From Bacilli bacterium (GTDB lineage: Bacteria > Bacillota_I > Bacilli_A > RF39 > UBA660), in the NCBI GenBank assembly GCA_900758495.1, contig CAAERO010000009.1, positions 1-31,630 on the forward strand: DNA of 31,630 nt, given 5' to 3'. Positions within the stretch are counted from its first letter, which is position 1, and every line of letters begins with the position of its first letter. The notes below the pieces were generated by a model. That model saw only the letters and a list, made by a program, of their open reading frames with translations. It had not been told where the DNA came from and ran no database searches. The position numbers and the translations under genes were made by a program. Positions 22,509 to 30,430 of this stretch are shown piece after piece.

Positions 22509-23936
22509 TTACTTTTCGGCAACCTCCGTAAAATAACTTTTAATCACTTCATAATCAGAATAAGGTAAATATTCTTTACCAATAGCCATATAATTATCTC
22601 TTCCTTTACCTGTTATAAAGACAATATCATCAGCTTCAGCCATTGCTAAAGCTTTATAAATAGCTTTTTTTCTATCTATTATTCGCTCATAATTTGTTAA
22701 ATCACTAGTTGTTAATAAATCATCTATTATTTGATTAACATCTTCTTCCCTTGGATCATCCATAGTAAAGATTACATAATCAGACTTTTCAAGAACAACT
22801 TTTCCCATTGATGGACGTTTTTCTCTTTCTCGTCCTCCAGCAGAACCAGTCACTGTTATGATTCTATTCTTTTTTATTTTATTTAGATAAGTGAGAATTT
22901 TATCTAAAGCATCAGTTGTATGCGCATAATCAAGCATAACCATATACTTATCCGTAAATGGTAATACTTCTAAGCGCCCTTCAATTTGTTTTAAGTTTTC
23001 TACTTTTGTTAAGACTTCTTCTATTTTCATCTTCTTAGCAAGACATACCAAAATAGCAGCTGCTACATTTAGAACATTAAATTCTCCAAGTAAAGGGCTT
23101 AGTACTTTGTATTCTCTATTATTATAGACAAATGTTATTTTTAACCTATTTACTACTTCTTCATATTCTTTTATATATAGAGTATCGGTTTCTTTAAAAC
23201 CATAGGTAAGAATAGTTCCTTTACTACTAGCTAGAACTCGTGTAAAATTGACATCTCCACTATTTAGAATAGAAAAGCCATCACTACCAACTTGTCTAAA
23301 AAGTTGACACTTACAATCTATATAATTATCTAATGTTTTATGAATATTTAAGTGATCTTCTGTAATATTAGTAAGGACTGCTATATGGTAAGTAATATCG
23401 TCAAGTCGGTGTCTAAAGAAAGCTTCACTTGACGCTTCCATCACTAATTCTTTACATCCATCATTGACAAATTCTTCTAAATATTTGTAAAGTCTATCAA
23501 CATCAGGAGTAGTATTACGCATTGATAAGCTTTTACCTTTCCACTTACGACCATTAGTTCCAAGATAAGCACAATCATTTCCTAATAACTGATAAATAAT
23601 TTCTGCAACAGTGGTTTTTCCATTAGTACCAGTCACACCTATCATTTCCATTTTTTTATAAGGATAATCATAATATTTAGAACAAATCTCTCTTAGATAA
23701 CTATTAGTATCTTTAACTTTAATCAAAGGAACAGACTTTTCACCCACATCTTTAGAAACTACTACTGCACAAGCACCATTACTAATCGCTTCATCTATAA
23801 AATCATGTCTATCTGCAGTCACTCCCATTGTACAAACAAAAATATCGCCTTTTTCGACCTCTTTAGAGTTTATTTTTATTCCTGTCACTTCACTATCACT
23901 AGCTATATCAGGAAATAATTCATTTAGTTTTTTCAT
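22509..23936 (-). CDS. murE: UDP-MurNAc-tripeptide synthetase MurE
   Basis: This 475-aa Mur ligase adds the third amino acid of the peptidoglycan stem peptide. The ATP loop is GVTGTNGKTT (near residue 105), followed by NTTPD, EASSEAF, TNITEDHLNIH, and LDYAHTTDALD. The site that reads the third amino acid, DNPR in diaminopimelate enzymes, is DDPREED here. Arg supports meso-diaminopimelate; Asp for Asn is a deviation seen more in lysine enzymes, so I leave the substrate open. The start ATG 23936 has AGGTG at 6 nt; two upstream candidates (GTG 23945, ATG 23942) overlap the SD. It is followed by the 3D-domain gene. Confidence 0.93.
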   Translation of the reverse strand: MKKLNELFPDIASDSEVTGIKINSKEVEKGDIFVCTMGVTADRHDFIDEAISNGACAVVVSKDVGEKSVPLIKVKDTNSYLREICSKYYDYPYKKMEMIGVTGTNGKTTVAEIIYQLLGNDCAYLGTNGRKWKGKSLSMRNTTPDVDRLYKYLEEFVNDGCKELVMEASSEAFFRHRLDDITYHIAVLTNITEDHLNIHKTLDNYIDCKCQLFRQVGSDGFSILNSGDVNFTRVLASSKGTILTYGFKETDTLYIKEYEEVVNRLKITFVYNNREYKVLSPLLGEFNVLNVAAAILVCLAKKMKIEEVLTKVENLKQIEGRLEVLPFTDKYMVMLDYAHTTDALDKILTYLNKIKKNRIITVTGSAGGREREKRPSMGKVVLEKSDYVIFTMDDPREEDVNQIIDDLLTTSDLTNYERIIDRKKAIYKALAMAEADDIVFITGKGRDNYMAIGKEYLPYSDYEVIKSYFTEVAEK

Positions 23937-23985
23937 CTTCATCACCTATTATTAGTATAATCGAAAAATTTCATAAAAGGAACAA

Positions 23986-25434
23986 TCACTTTTTCGGAAA
24001 ACTAATTATTTTCTTTTTAATCTTCTCACTTTTAGTAGTTAATCTTCTAACATACTCTTCTCTTACTCCTTGATAAAGAGTCTCTTCTTCAAGAATAGCT
24101 TCTTTAAAATCAGACTTTGTAATACTTTTCTTTTCATCAATAGCAGCATAAGCAAAAGCTCGACCTAAAATATTAACAGCAAGAGCAGGATTAGAAATAT
24201 TATCTTGATAATTTCTATGTTCCTTACTAGTTAAATCAGTTAGCATATTAATAACTTCAAAGGAATCTTCCATTTCTATATTTAAATACTTTTCATAATT
24301 ATTCTTCTTCATCATCAATATATCTATTAGCATTTCTTTATCTGGCTCGGAAACTGTTATGACATTAAATCTTCTTCGAAAAGCTTTATCATTTAATATT
24401 GATTTTTCATATTCTTCCTTAGTAGTAGCACCAATCACTTGGACTTTACCACTACTTAAATATGGTTTTAGAAAATTAGCAACATCTATCTTATTACTAT
24501 CGCAACTACCAGCTCCCATAATCATATGAATTTCATGAATAAAAAGAATTATATTATCATGCTTGTCCAAAGTAGTGATTAATCTATTCAGTTTTCCTTC
24601 TAATTCTCCACGATATATTGTATTAGAAACTATTTTAGACAAATCAAGATTAAATATCTTTCTATTTTTTAAAACTGTTGGAACATTACCACTATTCATT
24701 AAATAAGCAATTTTCTCTACAATAGCAGTTTTTCCTACTCCAGCTTCACCAATTAAAATAGCACTTCCTGGAGAAATCAAACTGGCTTCTAATCTACGAA
24801 CTTCCCTATCTCTTCCTACAATATCATCTTTATTAATAGATAAGTAATCACCAAATTCTTTCAAATCACTTGCTACTTTGGAAATAAAACTGTTGTCGAT
24901 AGAAACTTTAAATTTATCATTCATAGAAGGAGACCCAATAAATTCAGTAAAATTGTTTCTAACCACCTCAAGATTAAGGTCATTTTTTTTGAATAAACAA
25001 TTAATAACATCACTATTTGTACAATAATCATATAAAGCATTAGCTACTAATATTTTAGAAGTGGTATCTTCAAGTGAAAGTGGTTCACTTATTCTCTTTA
25101 AAAACTTATAGCTATCTATAAATAACTCTTTAAATTTTTCTTTATTTAATTCTTCCAAGTTATCTAAAGATATTTTAAAACTATCTGTAACTATTTTCAT
25201 TGTAATATTATTATCTTTAAAGAAACAAGTTATATCATCATTAACTGATAAACCAGCAAGAAAGATAGCTAATGTATATTTATCATTAGAATTCATCTGT
25301 TTTTCCATTGAACGTGAAAGATAAGTTATTTCAGTATCTTTAAGAACAGTATAAATACTAAACATCTTAGAAATAGTCCTTGTTAACTCTTCATCAGCTT
25401 TTGTACAAAATAGTTCATATTCTTTATCAAGCAT
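23986..25434 (-). CDS. orphan ClpA/ClpC-like AAA+ ATPase with one ring domain
   Basis: This 482-aa protein resembles ClpC/ClpA but stops after the first ATPase domain. Residues 1-190 are a divergent all-helical N-terminal region; the AAA+ domain begins about residue 203 (DDIVGRDREVRRLEASL). Walker A is GEAGVGKT (229-236), the pore loop is IYRGELEGKL, and Walker B reads FIHEIHMIMGAGS with His300 in place of the usual Asp (the Glu is kept). The sensor stretch VIGATTKEEYEK and Arg-finger FRRRF are present. A second ATPase domain with the ClpP-docking loop is absent, so partnering with ClpP is unlikely. SD GGGGGG precedes the ATG by 7 nt. It is probably in the ileS transcript. Confidence 0.85.
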   Translation of the reverse strand: MLDKEYELFCTKADEELTRTISKMFSIYTVLKDTEITYLSRSMEKQMNSNDKYTLAIFLAGLSVNDDITCFFKDNNITMKIVTDSFKISLDNLEELNKEKFKELFIDSYKFLKRISEPLSLEDTTSKILVANALYDYCTNSDVINCLFKKNDLNLEVVRNNFTEFIGSPSMNDKFKVSIDNSFISKVASDLKEFGDYLSINKDDIVGRDREVRRLEASLISPGSAILIGEAGVGKTAIVEKIAYLMNSGNVPTVLKNRKIFNLDLSKIVSNTIYRGELEGKLNRLITTLDKHDNIILFIHEIHMIMGAGSCDSNKIDVANFLKPYLSSGKVQVIGATTKEEYEKSILNDKAFRRRFNVITVSEPDKEMLIDILMMKKNNYEKYLNIEMEDSFEVINMLTDLTSKEHRNYQDNISNPALAVNILGRAFAYAAIDEKKSITKSDFKEAILEEETLYQGVREEYVRRLTTKSEKIKKKIISFPKK

Positions 25435-25464
25435 CTACTTTCCCCCCTAGTAAAAGTAGAAAGA

Positions 25465-28400
25465 TTATATTCTTTCTACCTTTAGTCCTACAACTATATC
25501 ATTTAATTCTGTGTCTTTTTCTAGTTTCTTATCTTCAATTAATTCAGCTGCTAATGTTTCATTTTTAATATATTCATCATAAGATGATAACATTTTATCA
25601 AATATTTCATCACCACTATAATATAGATTAATATGGTCAGTAATAACAAAATTAGCTTCTTTTCTTAGATTTTGTACTTTTCTTACTACTTCTCTAGCAA
25701 GTCCTTCTAATATTAAATCTTCAGTTAATGATGTATCTAAAACAATACTTGTTTTACCATTACTTGCAGCACAATAACCTTTTTTATTCTTAAGAGTTGT
25801 TAAAATCATATCTTCTGTAACTTCTATTTCTTCACCTAAGAAATTCATCTTAAAGTATCCTGCTTTTATCTTATTAACATCATTAATATCTAATTTACTA
25901 ACTGCTTCTTGGAAGTCTTTCATCTTAGGTCCAAATACTTTACCTACTACTTTAAAGTTTGGTTTAACGATATAATCCATATATTCAGTCATATCATCTT
26001 TATATACTATTTCTTTAATATTAAGTTCTTCTTTAATGATACTTTCAAAATCATCAATAACTGCTTCATCAACAAGTGGTAAAATCATAAAGTTAAGTGG
26101 TTGTCTTACTTTGATAGCTGCATCTTCTCTAGCATTTCTTCCTAAACTACAAATATCTCTTACTAGTTCCATTCTCTGTTCTAAGTCTTTTGATAATAAT
26201 GCTTCATCTACTTTAGGGAAGTCTTCTAAATGAACAGAAGTATTACCTGTTAGGTTTTGATATATTTCTTCTGATATATATGGTGTAACAGGTGCCGTTA
26301 TTTTAGCAAGTGTTAATAGCGTTTCATAAGTTGTTAAATAAACTGCTTTTTTATCTTCTGTTAATTCACTAGCCCAGAATCTTCTTCTATTACTTCTAAT
26401 ATACCAGTTAGAAAAATCATCATTAATGAAATCTACTATTTTATGAACAACTATATTAAGGTCATATTTTTCATAAGCCTCAGTTACATCTTTTACCATA
26501 TGGTTTAATTTAGATAGTAACCACTTATCGGTTAAATCACGTTTTGAAACAGGAATATTATATTCTCTTGGATCAATTTTATCAGCATTAGCATACATTT
26601 CAAAGAATGAATAAGCATTTTTAAATGTTGATAAGTATTTAGAATATACTTCTTTTAAACCATCATCATCGAATTTAATTGGTGACCAAACTGGTGAAAC
26701 ATAAGGTAAGTAGAAACGAATTGTATCTGCTCCATATTTTTTCATAGTAGTGAATGGTTCTACAATATTACCTTTACTCTTACTCATCTTTTTACCAAAT
26801 TTATCTAATAATAAGTCATTTACTAAAACATTTTTATATGGTGCTTTACCAGTTACAAAGGTAGAGATTAGTAATAAGGTATAGAACCATCCTCTTGTTT
26901 GGTCAATTCCTTCACAGATAAAGTTAGCTGGAAATTGTTCTTCAAATAGTTCTTTATTTTCAAATGGATAATGATATTGTGCAAATGGCATAGAACCAGA
27001 ATCAAACCAGCAATCAATTACTTCTTTAACCCTTGTCATTTCTTTACCACAATCTGGACAAGTAATATGTACATTATCAACATAAGGACGATGTAAGTCG
27101 ATAGATTCATCTATTTTTTCAATAGATTTTTTAACAAGTTCTTCCCTAGAACCTATCATTTCCATGTGTCCACAAGAACATCTCCAAAGTGGTAATGGTG
27201 TACCCCAATAACGGTTTCTTGAAATAGCCCAATCATTCATATTAAGTAACCAGTTACCAAATCTTTTCTCCCCAACAAATGATGGATACCAATTAACTGT
27301 ATCATTATTTTTAACAACTTGGTCTTTTAATTTAGTAACTTCTAAGTAATATGATGGTTTAGCGTAGTATAGAAGTGGTGTTCCACATCTCCAACAATGT
27401 GGATAGTCATGTACCATCTTTTCTTTTTTGAATAGTTTATCATTTTCTTTTAAGTATTTGATAACATCTATATCAACATCAAAGACGTTTCTACCTTTCC
27501 ATAATCCTTCCGTATAACAACCATCTTCTCCTACTGGATTTAATACTGGTAAGTTGTATTGTTTTCCTACATTATAGTCATCTTGTCCAAAAGCAGGAGC
27601 TATATGAACAATACCTGTTCCAGCATCCATTGTTACATAGTCAGCTACTGTAACAAAGAAAGCTTTTTTATCTACTTTAAGACTTGGTATTAACTGTTCA
27701 TATTCCATATATTCTAAGTTTTTACCACTATACTCTTCTAAAACAGTATATTCATCACCTAATACTTTGTTAGCTAAAGCTTTAGCAACGATAAATTTAG
27801 TACCGCGGCTTTCCACTAAAACATATAACTCTTTTGGATTAACACATAAAGCAACATTACTAATTAAAGTCCAAGGAGTAGTAGTCCATACTAAGAAGTA
27901 AACATCTTCATCTTTCTTCTTCATTGGAACAATAACGGTATTAGCAGTTACTTCTTTATAACCTTGAGCTACTTCATGAGAAGCAAGTCCTGTTCCACAT
28001 CTTGTACAAAATGGTAGTATTTTATGTCCTTCATAGAATAATCCTTCATCAAAGAATTTCTTTAAAATCCACCATTCTGTTTCAATATAGTTATTATCAT
28101 AAGTAACATAAGGATGCTCTAAATCAATAAATTGACCCATCTCTTTAGTTAAGTCAGAGAAAGCTTTTTCATTCTTCCAAACACTTTCCTTACATTTTTT
28201 ATTAAATTCTTCAATACCATATTCTTCAATATCTTTCTTAGAATTGAAACCTAATTCCTTTTCAACTTGCAATTCTACAGGAAGTCCATGTGTATCCCAA
28301 CCAACTTTTCTTAGGACACGATATCCTTGCATAGTTTTATATTTACAGAATGTATCTTTTAAGAATTTAGCCATCATATGATGAAGTCCTGGCATTCCAT

Positions 28401-28551
28401 TAGCAGTAGCAGGTCCATCATAAAAAACAAAGTTGTCACAGTCTTTTCTATTATCAATACATTTCTTTAGGATATCTTCTTTTTCCCATTCTTTAGCAAT
28501 TTCTAATTCAATATTATGTACATCACCTTTTTTTAATTCTTTAAACTTCAT
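25465..28551 (-). CDS. ileS: isoleucyl-tRNA synthetase, type 2 (IleRS2)
   Basis: This 1028-aa enzyme charges tRNA-Ile. The editing/Rossmann and anticodon domains follow the type 2 pattern, for example VGWDTHGLPVELQVEK and PFCTRCGTGLASHEV; type 1 enzymes have WDCHGLPIE. The class I signature, usually HIGH, reads GLHH (residues 55-58). KMSKS is KKMSKSKGN near residue 588. Type 2 enzymes are naturally more tolerant of mupirocin, and the GXHH variant has been linked in the literature to very high tolerance; I infer that for this enzyme. A metal-binding cysteine pair is also near residue 410 (HCWRCGTP). The SD is AAGGAGGG. Expression is under an isoleucine T-box with its own promoter. Confidence 0.97.
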   Translation of the reverse strand: MKFKELKKGDVHNIELEIAKEWEKEDILKKCIDNRKDCDNFVFYDGPATANGMPGLHHMMAKFLKDTFCKYKTMQGYRVLRKVGWDTHGLPVELQVEKELGFNSKKDIEEYGIEEFNKKCKESVWKNEKAFSDLTKEMGQFIDLEHPYVTYDNNYIETEWWILKKFFDEGLFYEGHKILPFCTRCGTGLASHEVAQGYKEVTANTVIVPMKKKDEDVYFLVWTTTPWTLISNVALCVNPKELYVLVESRGTKFIVAKALANKVLGDEYTVLEEYSGKNLEYMEYEQLIPSLKVDKKAFFVTVADYVTMDAGTGIVHIAPAFGQDDYNVGKQYNLPVLNPVGEDGCYTEGLWKGRNVFDVDIDVIKYLKENDKLFKKEKMVHDYPHCWRCGTPLLYYAKPSYYLEVTKLKDQVVKNNDTVNWYPSFVGEKRFGNWLLNMNDWAISRNRYWGTPLPLWRCSCGHMEMIGSREELVKKSIEKIDESIDLHRPYVDNVHITCPDCGKEMTRVKEVIDCWFDSGSMPFAQYHYPFENKELFEEQFPANFICEGIDQTRGWFYTLLLISTFVTGKAPYKNVLVNDLLLDKFGKKMSKSKGNIVEPFTTMKKYGADTIRFYLPYVSPVWSPIKFDDDGLKEVYSKYLSTFKNAYSFFEMYANADKIDPREYNIPVSKRDLTDKWLLSKLNHMVKDVTEAYEKYDLNIVVHKIVDFINDDFSNWYIRSNRRRFWASELTEDKKAVYLTTYETLLTLAKITAPVTPYISEEIYQNLTGNTSVHLEDFPKVDEALLSKDLEQRMELVRDICSLGRNAREDAAIKVRQPLNFMILPLVDEAVIDDFESIIKEELNIKEIVYKDDMTEYMDYIVKPNFKVVGKVFGPKMKDFQEAVSKLDINDVNKIKAGYFKMNFLGEEIEVTEDMILTTLKNKKGYCAASNGKTSIVLDTSLTEDLILEGLAREVVRKVQNLRKEANFVITDHINLYYSGDEIFDKMLSSYDEYIKNETLAAELIEDKKLEKDTELNDIVVGLKVERI

Positions 28552-28567
28552 AATTACCCTCCTTAAA

Positions 28568-28778
28568 CAAAAAAATCTATGTCAAAAGGACGAATAACTC
28601 GTGGTACCACCTTTCTTCATAGATTAATCTATCTTATTCTAGTTAACGTCTAGTCCCCGTCTTTATCTTATCCATAAAGCACAACTTGAAAGTGATCTAA
28701 AATAAGTTCCATCTTCTTTTTCACCAACCAAGAAGTCTCTACTAACTTTCCTTATTTCCGTCTTTCGCACTTGTTTTT
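28568..28778 (-). promoter_or_regulatory. T-box riboswitch, isoleucine specifier
   Basis: On the minus strand the leader carries the T-box sequence GGTGGTACCACGAG (28612-28597 region) that binds an uncharged tRNA acceptor end. AATCTATG (28625-28618) pairs with CATAGATT (28581-28574) to give the terminator, followed by seven Ts. A stem I region with an ATC codon in TTAGATCAC (ATC at 28696-28694) is a fitting Ile specifier. When tRNA-Ile is uncharged the antiterminator should form and ileS is transcribed. Confidence 0.92.
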
Positions 28779-28785
28779 CTTAATT

Positions 28786-28814
28786 AATATACCATTTTAT
28801 AATTTAGATAGCAA
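28786..28814 (-). promoter_or_regulatory. sigma-A promoter of ileS
   Basis: TTGCTA (28814-28809), 17-nt spacer, TATATT (28791-28786) on the minus strand, just before the T-box. Confidence 0.75.
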
Positions 28815-28822
28815 GGACTTTT

Positions 28823-30328
28823 TCATCTTTTTAGTGTTTTAGTTTTAACTATTTGTTTATAAGAATGTGATGTATCATTATTTTTATTTAAGAAAGAAAC
28901 ATCTTGTGAAAATTTATTATTAATTCCAACTGTTTCTTTTATAGAATAATATTCATCTGGGTCAGAATCAACCAAAAGTTCCATCTCATCAGCAGCTAGT
29001 TCTTTAGAAATATCACAGGTATCACTTATATAAGATTCATAAATTTTTCTAAAAATATTAACTTGTTCAATAAATCTCTCATCTTGTTTACCACTTTCTG
29101 TAACAGTACCTTGACAAGCCATATTAAAGATTAGACTACCATAAATTGATAATTCAAGTGAGTTGAACCTTTCTTCTCTTTCCATATTAGTAGCAATGAC
29201 ATTTCTCAAAGCTAAACGCATTATTTCCACCTTATAACCATAACCAATTATATCACTCGCTTCTTTTAATGTTAATTCATCATTAAAAGCAATATCTTTA
29301 GCTATATTATTACGAAGAAAAGCAGCATCTTTTTCTCTTAAAATATTTAAGAAAGCTTTTTTATCTTTTTCAGTCTTAATATTAAAATAATCAAGAAAAG
29401 CATCTATATCAGAATCAAAAATACTAGCATAATAATCATTAAGATTAGTATCTTCATCTGTTAAGGTTAATAACTGTAACTCATCCTCAAAACATCTTTC
29501 TAAAAAATATATATTTTCATTGCCAAACATATCGCTATAATATTTAGAATTATTCTCGTTATAAATTGCACTTTCAGCAGAACTTTCAACAATAGAAGTA
29601 GTATATTTATTAAAAGCAAGTTCCTCTTTTTCTTCTCTATCTTTACAAATATGTTGTCTATCATGATTTATTTCATGGAGAAAAATTTCTGATACTTGTG
29701 TATAAAAGTCGATTGATAAATAATTAATATTTGTAACATTATCAAGATAAATTGTTATTTTATTATCTTTATTCACATAATCACCATAAAGAGCATTATC
29801 AATCGGTTCAGTATAAAGAAGAACAACCAAATCACTGAGTTTACATAAATCTTCATTATTATTACTAGATAACTGATTAGCTTGTATTAAAGAGATTTCA
29901 TCTCTTAATGTATTCTTAAGATTTAAAGTCATTGCTTTATACGCAACATTATCTGAATCAAGAGCATTAATATAATTTGAAGATGGATGCTTTTCAATAT
30001 ATTTATTAGTATTATCTATAATTTTAGCAACAAAATCATCATTACTACCAATAAATTGAAAATCACACTCCTGCTTACTAGCAGCTAATTCATCCAATTT
30101 TTCCACATCTTTTGAAGAAGCAAGTCCTTTTGAAAAATTATATTTAACTTTATAATTATCAAAGAAGTCATAATATCTTTTCTCTATTTCATCAAGAGTT
30201 AATCTATTCTTCTCAATCTCCATATGTCTTTCAAAACTCTGAGATCTAAACTTATAATCATTTTCATAACGATTAATCACAATAGCAGATAAAAGCCAAA
30301 ATGATAATAACTTTATTCTTCTTTTCAC
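28823..30328 (-). CDS. membrane-anchored HExxH zinc-metallopeptidase-like protein
   Basis: I do not recognise the family. The protein is about 501 aa. A basic N-terminus and short hydrophobic stretch (KRRIKLLSFWLLSAIVINRY) suggest a signal anchor, so the rest probably faces outside. Residues 218-222 are HEINH (HExxH), a gluzincin/metzincin-type zinc site, with a Glu-rich helix (VESSAES) about 28 residues on that could supply the third ligand. The rest is helical and acidic. The start is a GTG: GTG 30328 has GGGGTGG at 5 nt; GTG 30337 is inside that SD. A consensus sigma-A promoter lies 25 nt upstream. It sits between the T-box/ileS unit and the surface-protein gene. Confidence 0.75.
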   Translation of the reverse strand: MKRRIKLLSFWLLSAIVINRYENDYKFRSQSFERHMEIEKNRLTLDEIEKRYYDFFDNYKVKYNFSKGLASSKDVEKLDELAASKQECDFQFIGSNDDFVAKIIDNTNKYIEKHPSSNYINALDSDNVAYKAMTLNLKNTLRDEISLIQANQLSSNNNEDLCKLSDLVVLLYTEPIDNALYGDYVNKDNKITIYLDNVTNINYLSIDFYTQVSEIFLHEINHDRQHICKDREEKEELAFNKYTTSIVESSAESAIYNENNSKYYSDMFGNENIYFLERCFEDELQLLTLTDEDTNLNDYYASIFDSDIDAFLDYFNIKTEKDKKAFLNILREKDAAFLRNNIAKDIAFNDELTLKEASDIIGYGYKVEIMRLALRNVIATNMEREERFNSLELSIYGSLIFNMACQGTVTESGKQDERFIEQVNIFRKIYESYISDTCDISKELAADEMELLVDSDPDEYYSIKETVGINNKFSQDVSFLNKNNDTSHSYKQIVKTKTLKR

Positions 30329-30352
30329 ATAAACCACCCCACAGCGGTCTTT

Positions 30353-30381
30353 ATGATATCATTTATCAAAGCACCTGTCAA
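30353..30381 (-). promoter_or_regulatory. sigma-A promoter of the HExxH protein gene
   Basis: TTGACA (30381-30376), 17-nt spacer, TATCAT (30358-30353) on the minus strand. Confidence 0.85.
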
Positions 30382-30406
30382 CATCAAAAAAATAGTATCT
30401 TTTTTT

Positions 30407-30430
30407 AAAAAGTGGCTAAATTCCAACCAC
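30407..30430 (-). terminator. terminator overlapping the surface-protein stop codon
   Basis: On the minus strand GTGGTT (30430-30425) pairs with AGCCAC (30417-30412, one G-U) around GGAATTT, followed by T5. The stop TAG straddles the loop and second arm. Confidence 0.65.
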
